Made by a program: the position numbers and the translations under genes
Assembly: GCF_017873815.1 (NCBI RefSeq)
Contig: NZ_JAGGKQ010000015.1
Location: 1 to 64,000, forward strand
Length of the DNA: 64,000 nucleotides
Direction: 5' to 3'
DNA from: Halorubrum alkaliphilum
Lineage (GTDB): Archaea; Halobacteriota; Halobacteria; Halobacteriales; Haloferacaceae
The notes under the pieces: generated by a model
Seen by the model: only the letters and a program-made list of their open reading frames with translations
Told to the model about the DNA's origin: nothing
Database searches by the model: none
Shown here: positions 1-8,746 of the stretch, in pieces
Layout: the number at the start of each line of letters is the position of its first letter
Position numbering within the stretch: position 1 is the first letter of the stretch

Positions 1-1
1 C

Positions 2-73
2 CAACTTCGGCGACGAATCCTTCGCAAACCCGGTCAAGAGGCATTGAAAGACATTGTCCGAGCAGTTCTCTGA
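2..73 (+). other. possible 3' tail of an upstream gene
   Basis: One frame is open from the left edge for 23 codons and ends at a TGA at 71-73. It reads as a basic peptide containing LRRRILRKPGQEALKDIV. The first 200 bases look less GC-rich than the rest of the window, which would suit imported DNA or the end of a transposase-like gene. I cannot name a family from so short a piece, and it may be chance. Confidence 0.25.
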
Positions 74-303
74 GTCACCAACAATGTACTTCACAAGAGC
101 GAACGAGCTATTGGAGTTGCTGGCGGCTGTTTATACGTAGATGATGCTGTGGTGAACGCTTCTACCCCTCCAGCTGTTCGTTTATAAGTGGTTGAGTACG
201 GATCGTCGGTGAACACTTCCAAAGCCCCAGCCGTGCGGGCGGCGTACGCTCGCTGCGCTCCTCACTCGGTCGCAGGCTCCCTCGTTGCGGTGCTTACATC
301 GTC

Positions 304-417
304 ATCAGAACGCTACGCGTTCTGATTGGCTCACGAGAGCTCTGCTCTCGTGAACGCCTACGCCGCCCGCACGGCAGCGAGGCGCTCCGCGCCTCGGGCA
401 GCCGGACGTAGTCCGGC
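304..417. repeat. array of four triloop hairpins
   Basis: Four perfect inverted repeats follow one another. 304-313 pairs with 317-326 (10 bp, loop tac). 331-340 pairs with 344-353 (10 bp, loop tct). 378-385 pairs with 389-396 (8 bp, loop tcc). 401-407 pairs with 411-417 (7 bp, loop gta). Every loop is three bases. The stems have unrelated sequences, so what is conserved is the shape. Confidence 0.85.
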
Positions 418-419
418 GA

Positions 420-606
420 CTGCCCCTTTGAGTCCCACCCCGCACCGCACAGCAACCGCACCTCACGCCTCCCCAGCCTCGCCGGAACGGCGCTCGCAAG
501 CGCCGTTCCGGGCTCCAGCGAGAATCGAAGATTCTCTGGCAGCCGGCGCGGAGCGCCGGCGACCTCGCGCCGTCGGTTCGCGCCCTTTCAAGGGCGCGAA
601 CCGGGG
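420..606. repeat. composite hairpin element, copy 1
   Basis: Stems are 482-494 with 499-511 (13 bp), 521-526 with 530-535 (6 bp), 542-549 with 553-560 (8 bp), and 575-587 with 590-602 (13 bp, 2-base loop). The outer flanks (gcctccccagcctc on the left, ggggcgcgccac on the right) recur in reverse complement at 16336-16560. The central block at about 518-563 recurs there in the same orientation, so the two copies differ by an internal inversion. Confidence 0.8.
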
Positions 607-772
607 CGCGCCACAGTATCGTCCGTTTATAAACGATCGTCGCTGTCGCTTACAGTCCGTTTAAATACGATCCTGCCACCACCGATGTGAGACACCCACT
701 CCCGGAATCGATCACAATCCCCGGCAGTCAGGAGAACCACGGAAACGGATCCGCGACGACAGGTGATCAGTT

Positions 773-1009
773 TTATCCGCTCTCGACGGTTTCCGCGGCG
801 GCGACACGCCACGCGTTCCCTCGTCGTCCGGTCCGTTCGAGTTCGAGTTGGACGACGGAACCGGCATCGAGGTCGGCCAGTGCCTCCTCGGCGTCGCTGT
901 CGCCGTACTCGACGACGTGGAACGTCCCGTTCCGCGGGTGGTCCCGCAGCGTTACCGCCCCGTGGTCGTTACACGATTTGACGACCGTGTATTTGCCGGT
1001 CCGGTTCAT
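773..1009 (-). CDS. small uncharacterised haloarchaeal protein
   Basis: A 78-residue acidic protein starting MNRTGKYTVV and ending RVAAAETVESG. The ATG at 1009 was preferred to longer upstream options because upstream residues are low-complexity and would run into the divergent gene at 1125. The internal stretch CNDHGAVTLRDHPRNGTFHV looks like a compact beta-rich domain. I recall similar small proteins (DUF7999-like) in other haloarchaea, but cannot verify this. No membrane segment or metal motif is visible. It is transcribed away from the phosphopantothenate synthetase gene, with about 115 bp between the two starts. Confidence 0.7.
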   Translation of the reverse strand: MNRTGKYTVVKSCNDHGAVTLRDHPRNGTFHVVEYGDSDAEEALADLDAGSVVQLELERTGRRGNAWRVAAAETVESG

Positions 1010-1124
1010 TACGACTTGGTCTACGCACTCCCATGACTTAGTTATTGGTCGCTTACAGGTTCGGTGGCCCCCCTCGGTCGCCGGACAACGCGGCACTTTA
1101 CTCGCCGCGTTCCGTGCTTCGAGT

Positions 1125-1883
1125 ATGACGGAGACGGACGTTCCGGAGGACCATCCCAGATACGCCTCGCTCGTCACTCGCCACCGGATCGAGGCGGGCG
1201 TCGACGCGGGGATCACCTCCCGACAGGGGCTCATCGCACAGGGCCGCGGCGAGGCGTTCGACTACCTGCTCGGCGAGCGGACCCTCCCGAGCGCGGACGC
1301 CGCCGAACGAGCCGCGGCCGCACGCCTCCTGCTCGCCGACCACCCCGTTATCTCCGTAAACGGAAACGTGGCGGCGCTCGTGCCCGAGGAAACTGTCGCA
1401 CTCGCGGAGGCGGTCGACGCCGACCTCGAAGTCAACCTGTTCAACCGAACTGAGGAACGAATGAAGGCGATCGCCGACCACCTTCGTGAACACGGCGCGG
1501 AGTCGGTGAAGGGGTTGACCGGCGACGGCGAGATCCCCGGGCTAGACCACGCCCGCGGCATCGTCGATGCTGACGGGATCGGCGCGGCCGATGTCGTGGT
1601 CGTTCCCTTGGAGGACGGCGACCGCGCGGAGGCACTCGCGGCGGCCGGCAAGACAGAGATCGTGATCGATCTCAACCCCGGAAGCCGGTCGCCGAGGGCC
1701 GCGGCGATCCCGATCATCGACAACGTGATCCGCGCAGTTCCGAGCGTCACGGCACACGCCCGCGACCTCGCGAACGCGTCGCCAGCGGAGTTGCGCTCCA
1801 TCGTCGACTCGTTTGACCCCGAGGCGGCGCTTTCGGCGGCCGAGGCCGCGATCCGCGAGGGCGAGTTCGGAACCGACGAGTGA
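1125..1883 (+). CDS. 4-phosphopantoate--beta-alanine ligase (archaeal phosphopantothenate synthetase)
   Basis: A 252-residue cytosolic enzyme of the archaeal phosphopantothenate synthetase family (DUF137). It joins 4-phosphopantoate to beta-alanine using ATP in the archaeal route to coenzyme A, replacing bacterial PanC/CoaA chemistry. The call rests on the N-terminal HPRYASLVTRHRIEAGV block, the central VNGNVAALVPEE and VNLFNRTEERM blocks, and the C-terminal ATP-site region (VIDLNPGSRSPRAA, then IIDNVIRAVP). Length matches the family. The ATG at 1125 gives the conserved N terminus; the frame is open further upstream but is not conserved-looking. A single-gene unit; an MFS gene converges from the right. 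Confidence 0.92.
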   Translation: MTETDVPEDHPRYASLVTRHRIEAGVDAGITSRQGLIAQGRGEAFDYLLGERTLPSADAAERAAAARLLLADHPVISVNGNVAALVPEETVALAEAVDADLEVNLFNRTEERMKAIADHLREHGAESVKGLTGDGEIPGLDHARGIVDADGIGAADVVVVPLEDGDRAEALAAAGKTEIVIDLNPGSRSPRAAAIPIIDNVIRAVPSVTAHARDLANASPAELRSIVDSFDPEAALSAAEAAIREGEFGTDE

Positions 1884-1904
1884 TGTCGTCGACGAGCAGT
1901 CGGA

Positions 1905-3242
1905 TCAGGTCACGTAGCCGACCAACGGGATCGGTCGTCGCGGCGCGTTTACCTCGGTGACCTGGGTGATAACGACGACGACGCCGACCGCGGCGAGTCC
2001 GGCCGCGAGCGCAAAGGGAACGACGAATCCCCACGCGACGAGCCATCCAGAAAGCAGCGGTCCGGCGGCGACTCCGAAGCCGAACGCCATCGTGAGAACG
2101 GAGAGCGTGGTGCCGGACTCTCCCTCCTTTGCGATATCGCCGGCGAGCGCCAGCGCCGGTGCGAACACCATCGCACCACCGACGCCCTGGAAGAACCGAG
2201 CAACGAACATGACCCACGAGTCCGAGATCAACCCGAACGCGAGCGAGTAGTCCGGTATCAGTCCCTGTGCGAGCGTCGTCGGTACGAGAAGAACCGTTCC
2301 GAGGAGAATGAACACTTTTCGGCCATAAAAATCGGTTGCGCGCCCGATCGGTGCCTGTAGAAAGATCTGTGCGAGCACGAACGCGGCAAACTGTAGTCCG
2401 AACATATCGGGGCCCTGATCGAGTTCGGCGTTCACGATGTCGCCGAGCGTGGCGAAGACCGCGATTCCGAGCGCCATAAAAAACGACACGACGGCGAGGG
2501 CAAACACCGGGTCGAGCAGCTGTGTGCCCGTCGGATCGCGGATCGCGAGCGAGTCGAGGAACGACTCCTCGCTCTCCGTCGGCTCGATATCGGGATCCCG
2601 AATGAGCGTCGCTACGAGCAGGAACGCGAGCACCGCGGTGCTGGCGGCGAAATAAAACGCGGCGTCGAAGCCGGTGATCGAGAGGGTCGTCGCCCCGACC
2701 GAGAACGAGAAGGGCCCGGCGGCAACGACGCCGCCAGCGGCGATCGGACCGACTCCGAATCCAACCAGCCGAAACGTGTTGTACGTTCCCATGTTTCCGC
2801 CGCGGTTCTCGTCGGTGGCAAGGTCGTTGACGAGCGCGACGGTAGTCGGGATAATAAACGCGCCGGCGATCCCCTGTAACACGCGTAGGCCGACGAGCTG
2901 CCAGTACGTCGTGGCGAACGCGTAGCCGACGCCGGCGACCGCGATAAGCGCCAACCCGAACAGCACGAACACCTTTCGGCGGGCGGTTCGATCCGAGAGT
3001 CGCCCGGTGAACGGCTGAAGCGGGCTGTTGACGAAGCCGAACACGGAGAGAATGAACCCGGTAATGAACACCTCCGTGAGTCCGAACGTTCCACCGCCGA
3101 CGAGATCAGACGCGATGAACAGCGGCAAGACGACGATGAGAAACGAGTTCCCGACGGACTCGGACATTCGAGCGAGCGCCAACGCCAGCACCTGCGGGTT
3201 CACGCCCAACCCGTCCGTCACTGCCGTGGTCGGGTTCCTCAT
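1905..3242 (-). CDS. MFS transporter
   Basis: A 445-residue polytopic membrane protein of the major facilitator superfamily with about 12 predicted helices. The loop after helix 2 carries the MFS signature GRLSDRTARRKVF, and its counterpart in the second half is GRATDFYGRKVF, showing the internal duplication. An acidic loop (DPDIEPTESEESFLDSL) separates the halves. It resembles drug or metabolite exporters, but the substrate cannot be told from sequence. It converges with the phosphopantothenate synthetase gene, leaving about 20 bp between stops, so the two probably share a termination region. Confidence 0.9.
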   Translation of the reverse strand: MRNPTTAVTDGLGVNPQVLALALARMSESVGNSFLIVVLPLFIASDLVGGGTFGLTEVFITGFILSVFGFVNSPLQPFTGRLSDRTARRKVFVLFGLALIAVAGVGYAFATTYWQLVGLRVLQGIAGAFIIPTTVALVNDLATDENRGGNMGTYNTFRLVGFGVGPIAAGGVVAAGPFSFSVGATTLSITGFDAAFYFAASTAVLAFLLVATLIRDPDIEPTESEESFLDSLAIRDPTGTQLLDPVFALAVVSFFMALGIAVFATLGDIVNAELDQGPDMFGLQFAAFVLAQIFLQAPIGRATDFYGRKVFILLGTVLLVPTTLAQGLIPDYSLAFGLISDSWVMFVARFFQGVGGAMVFAPALALAGDIAKEGESGTTLSVLTMAFGFGVAAGPLLSGWLVAWGFVVPFALAAGLAAVGVVVVITQVTEVNAPRRPIPLVGYVT

Positions 3243-3430
3243 CGGCTACCGTATCGTCCGGGTTCAAGCATTGGGACGTGCCTCGATTCGACTACTCGGT
3301 AGTTGATCGGTCGCCGATAATACCCTTGTGCTATCGGCGACTTCGGTGCGGTTCTCGGCTGTCACACGAACAGAGAAGGAATCAGAAGGGGAGGTAAAAA
3401 CCGAAGGCGAAGGGCCGGGTATCGGTTCGG

Positions 3431-4555
3431 CTACTCGTCGGCAGTGGTTTCGCTATCGTCGACGTCGTCACCGTCCTCCGCAGGCGGTTCGTCGTCCGGC
3501 TCCTCATCGGGAAGCTCCTCCTCGTCGCCGTCCTCGGGCGGGATCGGTTCACCACCCGGCGGGATCGGTTCGCCACCCGGCGGGATCGGCTCGCCACCCG
3601 GCGGAGTCGGGTCCACGTCCGGCTCCTCGCCGGTCACGAGGAAGTCCGCGACGTTGCCGATCAGGACGTCGTTGTCGGCGCGGTACGCGTTCTCCGGCGC
3701 GAGGAAGCTCGAATCACCGATCAGTGCGAGCTCGCCGGCCGTCACCGCGGCGTCATACGTGCCCGCCTCCCGCGTCGTCGAGAGCCGTGCGCCCTCTCCC
3801 GTCTCGAAGACGGCGTCGCCCTGTCTGTCCGTGACCCCCACGGGTGCGATCCCGCGGAAGACGGCTCGTTCGACGCCGTCGGTCAGCTCCGTATCCGCCG
3901 CGGGCGTCACGAACGGACTGAGATAGTTGGCATCGTTGTTCCCCATGTCGTACACGTAGCCCGGAGAGGCGTACGCTCCGAGCGGCCCGAGCAGTTCGGT
4001 CGTCGCCCCGGCGCTACCGGGATCGGCCGCGACCACCGTCCGGCCGTCGGCTTCGATGAACTCCTCGACTGCGTCGGCCTCGGCGGGCCCGAGCGCGGCC
4101 GGGTTCGTCGTCAGGAACGCGTCGGCATCGGCCAGCACTTGTGGCAGCGGGCCGTCCGCGAACTCGTCCTGATAGAAGACCACGTCGTGGCCGTTCGCCA
4201 CGAGCGTCGAGGCCAGCGGTCCGACGTCACGCTCCGCACCGCCGATCGTCCCGACGGACGCCTCAGTGGGGTCACGCTCCCCGTCGATCGGGATCGCGAG
4301 CGGCTCGCCGCCGCCTGCCGCCGCGACGCCGACGTGGATCACGACCGTGTTCCCCAGCTCGGCGCTCTCCATGTCGATCTCGCCACTGCTCTCGGCGGAC
4401 TCCGCGGCGACCTCGTCCAGTTCCCAGTGGTCCGTCTCGATCTCGGCGTTCGAGGGCGTCCCGTCGTCGAGGACGACGCCGCCGACCGCGACGACGCCGA
4501 GCGTCACGGCGAACACCAGCGCGAACACGCCGATCGCGGTTCGCAGCGTACTCAT
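3431..4555 (-). CDS. membrane-anchored DUF4350-like protein with PPGGEPI repeats
   Basis: A 374-residue secreted or membrane-tethered protein. Residues 7-29 form one hydrophobic segment. The body (about 70-310) looks like a DUF4350/glutamine-amidotransferase-like alpha/beta domain: GPLASTLVANGHDVVFYQDE, DADAFLTTNPAAL, EEFIEADGRTVVAADPGS and ELALIGDSSFL. It ends in three or four seven-residue PPGGEPI units and then a highly acidic tail. The ATG overlaps the stop of the S49 protease gene by 4 bases (ATGA), so translation is coupled. Related alpha/beta repeats occur in the giant nuclease protein at 30213-34097. The function is unknown; a role in handling cell-surface proteins beside the protease is inference. 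Confidence 0.72.
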   Translation of the reverse strand: MSTLRTAIGVFALVFAVTLGVVAVGGVVLDDGTPSNAEIETDHWELDEVAAESAESSGEIDMESAELGNTVVIHVGVAAAGGGEPLAIPIDGERDPTEASVGTIGGAERDVGPLASTLVANGHDVVFYQDEFADGPLPQVLADADAFLTTNPAALGPAEADAVEEFIEADGRTVVAADPGSAGATTELLGPLGAYASPGYVYDMGNNDANYLSPFVTPAADTELTDGVERAVFRGIAPVGVTDRQGDAVFETGEGARLSTTREAGTYDAAVTAGELALIGDSSFLAPENAYRADNDVLIGNVADFLVTGEEPDVDPTPPGGEPIPPGGEPIPPGGEPIPPEDGDEEELPDEEPDDEPPAEDGDDVDDSETTADE

Positions 4556-5499
4556 TCGTCATCACCTCCGGTGTCCTCGCCGTCGACCGGGTGGTCCCCG
4601 GAGTAGCTCCGGATCTCGACGTCCTCGCCGACGGTCTCGTCCCATACCTGCGGTGCGACCGCGAGGATCAGTCCGGCGTTCAGCGCCTCAGTGTCGTCCG
4701 CGACGACGATCTCGCCGTCGGCGTTCTCGATGAGGGGTATATCCAGCCCGCCCGGCGTCCCACTCCGGTGCGTTTCGATCTCGTACGATCCGAGGCCGGC
4801 CTCGCGGGCGGCGTCGTCGATCGCGTCGTCGACGAACCCGAACTCGTCGGCGAAGCCGTTGTCCACCGCCTGCGTGCCGAGATAGGCGTCGGCGTGGGCG
4901 ATCTCCTCACGGTCGAGGTCGATCTCGTCGCCACGCTGCTCGATCACGTTCTCGATGAAGAGGTTCGCGAGCACCTGTTGTCGCTCGCGCTGCTCCGAAG
5001 GACTCGCGGCGCTCTTGTCGGGGCCGGAGGTTCCCTCGTTCGGCCCGCTCGGTGCCGGCGCGGTGCCGGCGACGCCGACGCTTCCGACCGCCTGTGCGGA
5101 CGGAGCGACGTATATCTCGTCGGCGGGCGCGATCGCGAGGTACGCGCCGGACGCGCCGAGAGTGTCCACCGCGGCGATCACCGGCATCTCGTCGGCGGTT
5201 CGGTCGACGGCGGCGTACATCCGCTCGCTCTGTGCGGGAAGGCCACCGCCGCTCTCGACCTCGAGGACGACCGCGTCGACGCTGTCGTTCGCTCGCGCGT
5301 CCCGAAGTTGGTCCTCGACGTCCTGAGCCATCGGCGTGGAGATCGTACCGTCGATCTCCACGACCGCGACCGTTCCGTCGGAGTCGGTTACCGTGCTGTA
5401 CACCTGCGGTGCGAGGAGGGCACCGGCGGCAACGGCGAGGACCGCGACGACCACGAGGACCTGCCGCCTGCTCACGTTCGTTACGGGGCCGATTGGCAT
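4552..5499 (-). CDS. S49 family (SppA-like) signal peptide peptidase
   Basis: A 315-residue serine protease of family S49 with a single N-terminal membrane anchor (about residues 12-31), so the catalytic domain faces outside. The domain begins VAVVEIDGTIS. VLEVESGGGLPAQSERMY matches the conserved substrate loop, and Ser117 in LGASGAYLA is the expected nucleophile. K162 in SGPDKSA is the candidate general base. These enzymes degrade leftover signal peptides or membrane proteins. A TATA-like tttaagta at about 5521-5530 lies just upstream of the ATG at 5499, giving a very short leader. The gene is first in a two-gene operon with the DUF4350-like protein. Confidence 0.88.
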   Translation of the reverse strand: MPIGPVTNVSRRQVLVVVAVLAVAAGALLAPQVYSTVTDSDGTVAVVEIDGTISTPMAQDVEDQLRDARANDSVDAVVLEVESGGGLPAQSERMYAAVDRTADEMPVIAAVDTLGASGAYLAIAPADEIYVAPSAQAVGSVGVAGTAPAPSGPNEGTSGPDKSAASPSEQRERQQVLANLFIENVIEQRGDEIDLDREEIAHADAYLGTQAVDNGFADEFGFVDDAIDDAAREAGLGSYEIETHRSGTPGGLDIPLIENADGEIVVADDTEALNAGLILAVAPQVWDETVGEDVEIRSYSGDHPVDGEDTGGDDE

Positions 5500-5645
5500 G
5501 CGATCTTATCAGGAGAGTGCGGTTACTTAAATCATTATATCCAAATAGAGAAAAATATCGGATACGCGTGGCTACCGCGGGCGTTCGGACCCCGCACGGT
5601 CCCTCCCGAGCGACGGTCGGCCCTTCGGGCGACGCGGCGGCCCCC

Positions 5646-6668
5646 TCAGGCGACGTCGACGTCGCGGGTCGCGTCGACCGACTCGCCGACGAGGTCGGCA
5701 TGCGCGGCGAGGAGGGAGTCGTCGTCCGCGACCGCGTCGACGACGACGGTTCGGCCTCGGCGCGTTATCGTCGTCTCGTCGAGCGAGTCCGCACCCCGTT
5801 CCGCCTCGGCCGCGAGCCGCTCGACGCGGTCACGCGTGAGGCGTTTCGGGTCGGCGACGGCTCCGTAGCGGAGTCTCGCCGGCGCGTTCTGCCGGGCACG
5901 AAGCGCGATGCCGACGGCACCGGCGGCGGACACCGCCGTCGAGAGCGCGTCCGGAGCGTCCGCGAGCACCGGGCGCACGCGCTCGCGACCCGAACGACCG
6001 AGGTCGGCGTAGACGACGGCGTCGCCCTCGAGACCGGACGGTAGCGAGCCGTAGTTCGCGGAGGCCTCCTCGTGGCGTGTCCCCCGTTCGAGCGCCGCGT
6101 CGACGTGTTCGACGGCGCGATCCGCGTCGGGGCCGTATCCGACCACGACCTCGGAGTCGTCGACTGCGAGGGCGAACGGGTCATCGACCCCGACAACGCG
6201 TCGCAGCGACCCGTCCGCGTGTTCACGGACGGGACCGACACGCTCCGTGACTGCCGTGACGACCGCGTCCGTGTCGAAGGATCCACGGGCGACCGCGCCC
6301 CCTTCGACGGTCTCCTCGTCGATCACCGCGCTGCCGGTCAATCGCGTGACATCCGAGATCGAGACCCCGTCGGCACGCCGCTGAGCGTCGAGGAGGCGGT
6401 CCGCCCACGGGACCGGGAGTCCGGTCGTGGAGACGACGGACGGATCCACGGTCGCAGTGATCACGGTGTCACCGTCCGCGACGATGCTCGCGTCGTATGG
6501 CGTGTGTTTCAGAGAGCGGTCAGCCGACGACCGCGAACCCGTGGATCGTCGGTCGCTGCTCGTCGTTCGATCGTCCGCAGCGGTCGCGGTCCCGAGCGTC
6601 GATCCGAGAGCCGTTCCGCCGGTGGCGAGCGCAAGCACACGTCTCATCAGAGGGCGTCTGGAGGGCAT
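5646..6668 (-). CDS. hypothetical secreted or lipid-associated protein
   Basis: 340 residues starting MPSRRPLMRRVLALATGG. The N terminus has arginines and a hydrophobic stretch ending near GTATAADD, consistent with a signal peptide. The ATG at 6668 was chosen because a tttaagta TATA box sits about 26 bp upstream (6690-6698), giving a leaderless message; 6647 (MRRVLAL) is the alternative. The mature part has repeated blocks such as VVSTTGLPVPWADRLLD, ARGSFDTDAVVTAVTE and EVVVGYGPDADRAVEHVD, with no catalytic motif or transmembrane helix I can recognise. It is divergent from the Lrp-type gene. Function unknown. Confidence 0.7.
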   Translation of the reverse strand: MPSRRPLMRRVLALATGGTALGSTLGTATAADDRTTSSDRRSTGSRSSADRSLKHTPYDASIVADGDTVITATVDPSVVSTTGLPVPWADRLLDAQRRADGVSISDVTRLTGSAVIDEETVEGGAVARGSFDTDAVVTAVTERVGPVREHADGSLRRVVGVDDPFALAVDDSEVVVGYGPDADRAVEHVDAALERGTRHEEASANYGSLPSGLEGDAVVYADLGRSGRERVRPVLADAPDALSTAVSAAGAVGIALRARQNAPARLRYGAVADPKRLTRDRVERLAAEAERGADSLDETTITRRGRTVVVDAVADDDSLLAAHADLVGESVDATRDVDVA

Positions 6669-6787
6669 CGTTCCGGCGTTGGTTGGCAGATACTTAAATC
6701 TTCGAGTTCCGATCAGGTCGGCCGGGGACCCGGCTCGACCGGTGTTCGTAGCACAAACGCAAAGACCGGCGGCGACCACCATCCATT

Positions 6788-7237
6788 ATGAAACTCGATG
6801 ACACGGATCGGGAGATCCTTCGAATGCTCCAAGCGGACGCGAGAACCCCGTTTTCGGAGATCGCGAGGCGAATCGATATGTCCAGTGCGACCGTCCACGA
6901 TCGGGTCGGTCGGATGGAGGAGGCCGGAGTCATTGAGGGGTATCACGCCACGGTCGACCCCAAAGCGGTCGGCTACGGCGTCCGTGCGCTCGTGGGGCTC
7001 CGAGTCGAGCAGGGCCGCGAGGAGGACGCGCTCGGACGCCTCAGAGAGATCGAGGGCGTTCGGGCGATCCACCTGACGACCGGCGAGTGGGACGTGATCC
7101 TCCGGGTGGTCGCCGAGGACACCGATAGCCTTCGAGAGCTCATGTTTGAGGGGATCGCCGACATGGACGGGTTCTCGCGGTCACAGACGATGATCGTCCT
7201 CGGGACCGACTACGAGGCGGACGGGCCGCCGATCTGA
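6788..7237 (+). CDS. Lrp/AsnC family transcriptional regulator
   Basis: 149 residues with the usual two-domain plan. A winged helix-turn-helix covers residues 1-60 (LDDTDREILRMLQADARTPF, then EIARRIDMSSATVHDRVGRM) and an RAM ligand-sensing domain covers about 66-145 (RALVGLRVEQG, GVRAIHLTTGEWDVILRV). These regulators bind DNA as dimers or octamers and often sense amino acids. Length and motif order are normal for haloarchaeal Lrp proteins. The gene is divergent from the hypothetical secreted protein, about 120 bp between starts, so that gene is a plausible target. The ligand is unknown. Confidence 0.92.
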   Translation: MKLDDTDREILRMLQADARTPFSEIARRIDMSSATVHDRVGRMEEAGVIEGYHATVDPKAVGYGVRALVGLRVEQGREEDALGRLREIEGVRAIHLTTGEWDVILRVVAEDTDSLRELMFEGIADMDGFSRSQTMIVLGTDYEADGPPI

Positions 7238-7274
7238 GACGGTCCGCGGGCGAGACAGGCGGGGTCGGGACGGT

Positions 7275-7335
7275 CTGAGCCGGGACGGAAAACGATCTGA
7301 GCCGGGACGGAAAACGATCTGAGCCGGGACGGAGG
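7275..7335. repeat. 22-bp tandem repeat
   Basis: The unit ctgagccgggacggaaaacg plus at, 22 bp, occurs at 7275-7296 and 7297-7318, with a third partial copy from 7319. It fills the gap between the Lrp regulator and the DUF63 gene. The function is not evident; it may be replication slippage. Confidence 0.85.
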
Positions 7336-7393
7336 CGTAGTCCGCGCGCCCGGGACCGGAACGCTCAACTCGGGAAGCGCCCGAACCCTTGAT

Positions 7394-8551
7394 ATGAGTT
7401 CATGGGTTGCGGAGCGGCTCGGGCTCTCGCCGGAACGGGCCTGGGCCGCGGCGGTCACGCTCGTCACCGGGCTCCTCGTCGTCGGCTCGCTCGTCTTTCC
7501 ACGGGAGGTGTACGATCGGTTCCTCTGGCGGTACTTCTGGGGACCCGTCGCGGCGGACGGGCAGGGCGCACAGTGTGCCGTGCGGCCCGAGAGCGGCGGG
7601 ACCGAGCTCCTGACGAGCAACGCGGCCTGCGCGGAGGCGATCGCCGCCGGCCGGGTCGTCGCGGAGCCGGGATACACCACCGTTTCGACGGTGAGCTACG
7701 TGTTCATCCTGTTGGCGATGCTGATCGGTGTCGTCTTCCTGCTCCGCCGGCTGGAGATCGGCGACGAGTACCGGTTCTTCTACGCGCTGTTCCCGTTCAT
7801 GCTGTTCGGCGGAGCCCTCCGTACCGTCGAAGACGCGGGGATCGCAGCCCTGCGCAACGGAGCCGAGCCGCTGATCGCGTTCCCGTGGAGCGCGCTGATC
7901 ATCAGTCCGTTCATCTACTTCGTCGTCTTCGGGGTGACGCTCGGCTGTGTGCTCGCCGCGTACGCGCTCGCTGAACGCGGACTGACCGAAGACTACGCCC
8001 GCCCGCTGTTCGGGATGGGTACGGGTGCTCTCGTCGCGACCGTCGGGTATCTCGGCTATCTCTCGGTTGCCACCGACTACGTGACCATGTATCCGCAGGT
8101 GCTCGTCCTGACGCTCGTCCTCGCGACCGCCGCGACGGCCGGGACGTGGAAGGTGATCGGAGGGTGGAAGCCCTCGATCAACCAGTCGACTGGGTTCGCC
8201 GGCTTCGTAATCATCTGGGGACACGCGGTCGACGGGGTCGCGAACGTCATCGGGCTCAACTGGATGCCGGAGCTGACCGGGACCGCGAATCTCGTCCCCA
8301 AACACGTGGTGAACGAGCTGATCGTGAACTGGACCGGACGGCTGCTTCCCGAAGCCATCGTCGTCGTCACCAAGGACGCGTGGCCCTTCCTGCTCGTGAA
8401 ACTCGCCGCGGCCACGTTCGTCGTGTGGGTGTTCAACGGCGAACTGTTCGAGGAGTCGCCGCGGTACACGCTCTTGTTGTTGATCACTGTGTTAGCCGTC
8501 GGACTCGGTCCGGGAACGCGTGACATGCTACGTGCGACGTTCGGCATCTGA
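7394..8551 (+). CDS. DUF63 family membrane protein
   Basis: A 385-residue integral membrane protein with about nine or ten hydrophobic segments. It matches the archaeal DUF63 family: an N-terminal [16 protein letters not shown] block, then [15 protein letters not shown], the charged motif [11 protein letters not shown], and [20 protein letters not shown] in the second half. DUF63 proteins are widespread in archaea and have no established biochemical role. A 50-residue hydrophilic loop after the first helix contains two cysteines ([10 protein letters not shown] and NAACAEA). The ATG at 7394 gives the standard start. The 19-bp repeat array follows its stop within about 50 bp. Confidence 0.9.
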   Translation: MSSWVAERLGLSPERAWAAAVTLVTGLLVVGSLVFPREVYDRFLWRYFWGPVAADGQGAQCAVRPESGGTELLTSNAACAEAIAAGRVVAEPGYTTVSTVSYVFILLAMLIGVVFLLRRLEIGDEYRFFYALFPFMLFGGALRTVEDAGIAALRNGAEPLIAFPWSALIISPFIYFVVFGVTLGCVLAAYALAERGLTEDYARPLFGMGTGALVATVGYLGYLSVATDYVTMYPQVLVLTLVLATAATAGTWKVIGGWKPSINQSTGFAGFVIIWGHAVDGVANVIGLNWMPELTGTANLVPKHVVNELIVNWTGRLLPEAIVVVTKDAWPFLLVKLAAATFVVWVFNGELFEESPRYTLLLLITVLAVGLGPGTRDMLRATFGI

Positions 8552-8601
8552 GTGCCGGACGGCCCTCCGCCGAGGCCGACGTCGACGGAACCGCCCCCGA
8601 G

Positions 8602-8690
8602 ACCGATTCGTCCTCACGAAACCGATTCGTCCTCACGAAACCGATTCGTCCTCACGAAACCGATTCGTCCTCACGAGACCGATTCGTCCC
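8602..8690. repeat. 19-bp tandem repeat, about 4.7 copies
   Basis: The unit accgattcgtcctcacgaa starts at 8602, 8621, 8640, 8659 and 8678 (last copy partial, ending cccc). The copies are nearly identical. The array lies between the DUF63 stop and the promoter of the small zinc protein. Each unit has a cgattcg palindromic core. Confidence 0.9.
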
Positions 8691-8746
8691 CGAGCGATCG
8701 TATCGCCCGGATCCGATCGTTCGTCCACCGGGGATCGGAGATCGAT

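Larger units (their letters stand above)
74..772. other. gene-free region rich in hairpins
   Basis: No convincing gene lies here; open frames of about 60-110 codons have low-complexity Arg/Ser/Ala composition. It holds TATA-cored repeats (a tttataa at about 181-187 and a tttataaacgatcg near 626-640) and a chain of perfect inverted repeats from 304 to 602, described separately. The last 100 bases probably carry the 3' flank of the small gene that ends at 773. Confidence 0.6.

Noticed and set aside
53-640. Insertion sequence or MITE with terminal repeats
   Set aside because: Hairpins are many and short; no pair of matching termini with target-site duplications bounding the region was found by eye.
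326-664. A 112-codon plus-strand open frame in the left gene-free region
   Set aside because: It is made of hairpin DNA and yields a low-complexity Ala/Arg/Ser/Pro product; no start signals.
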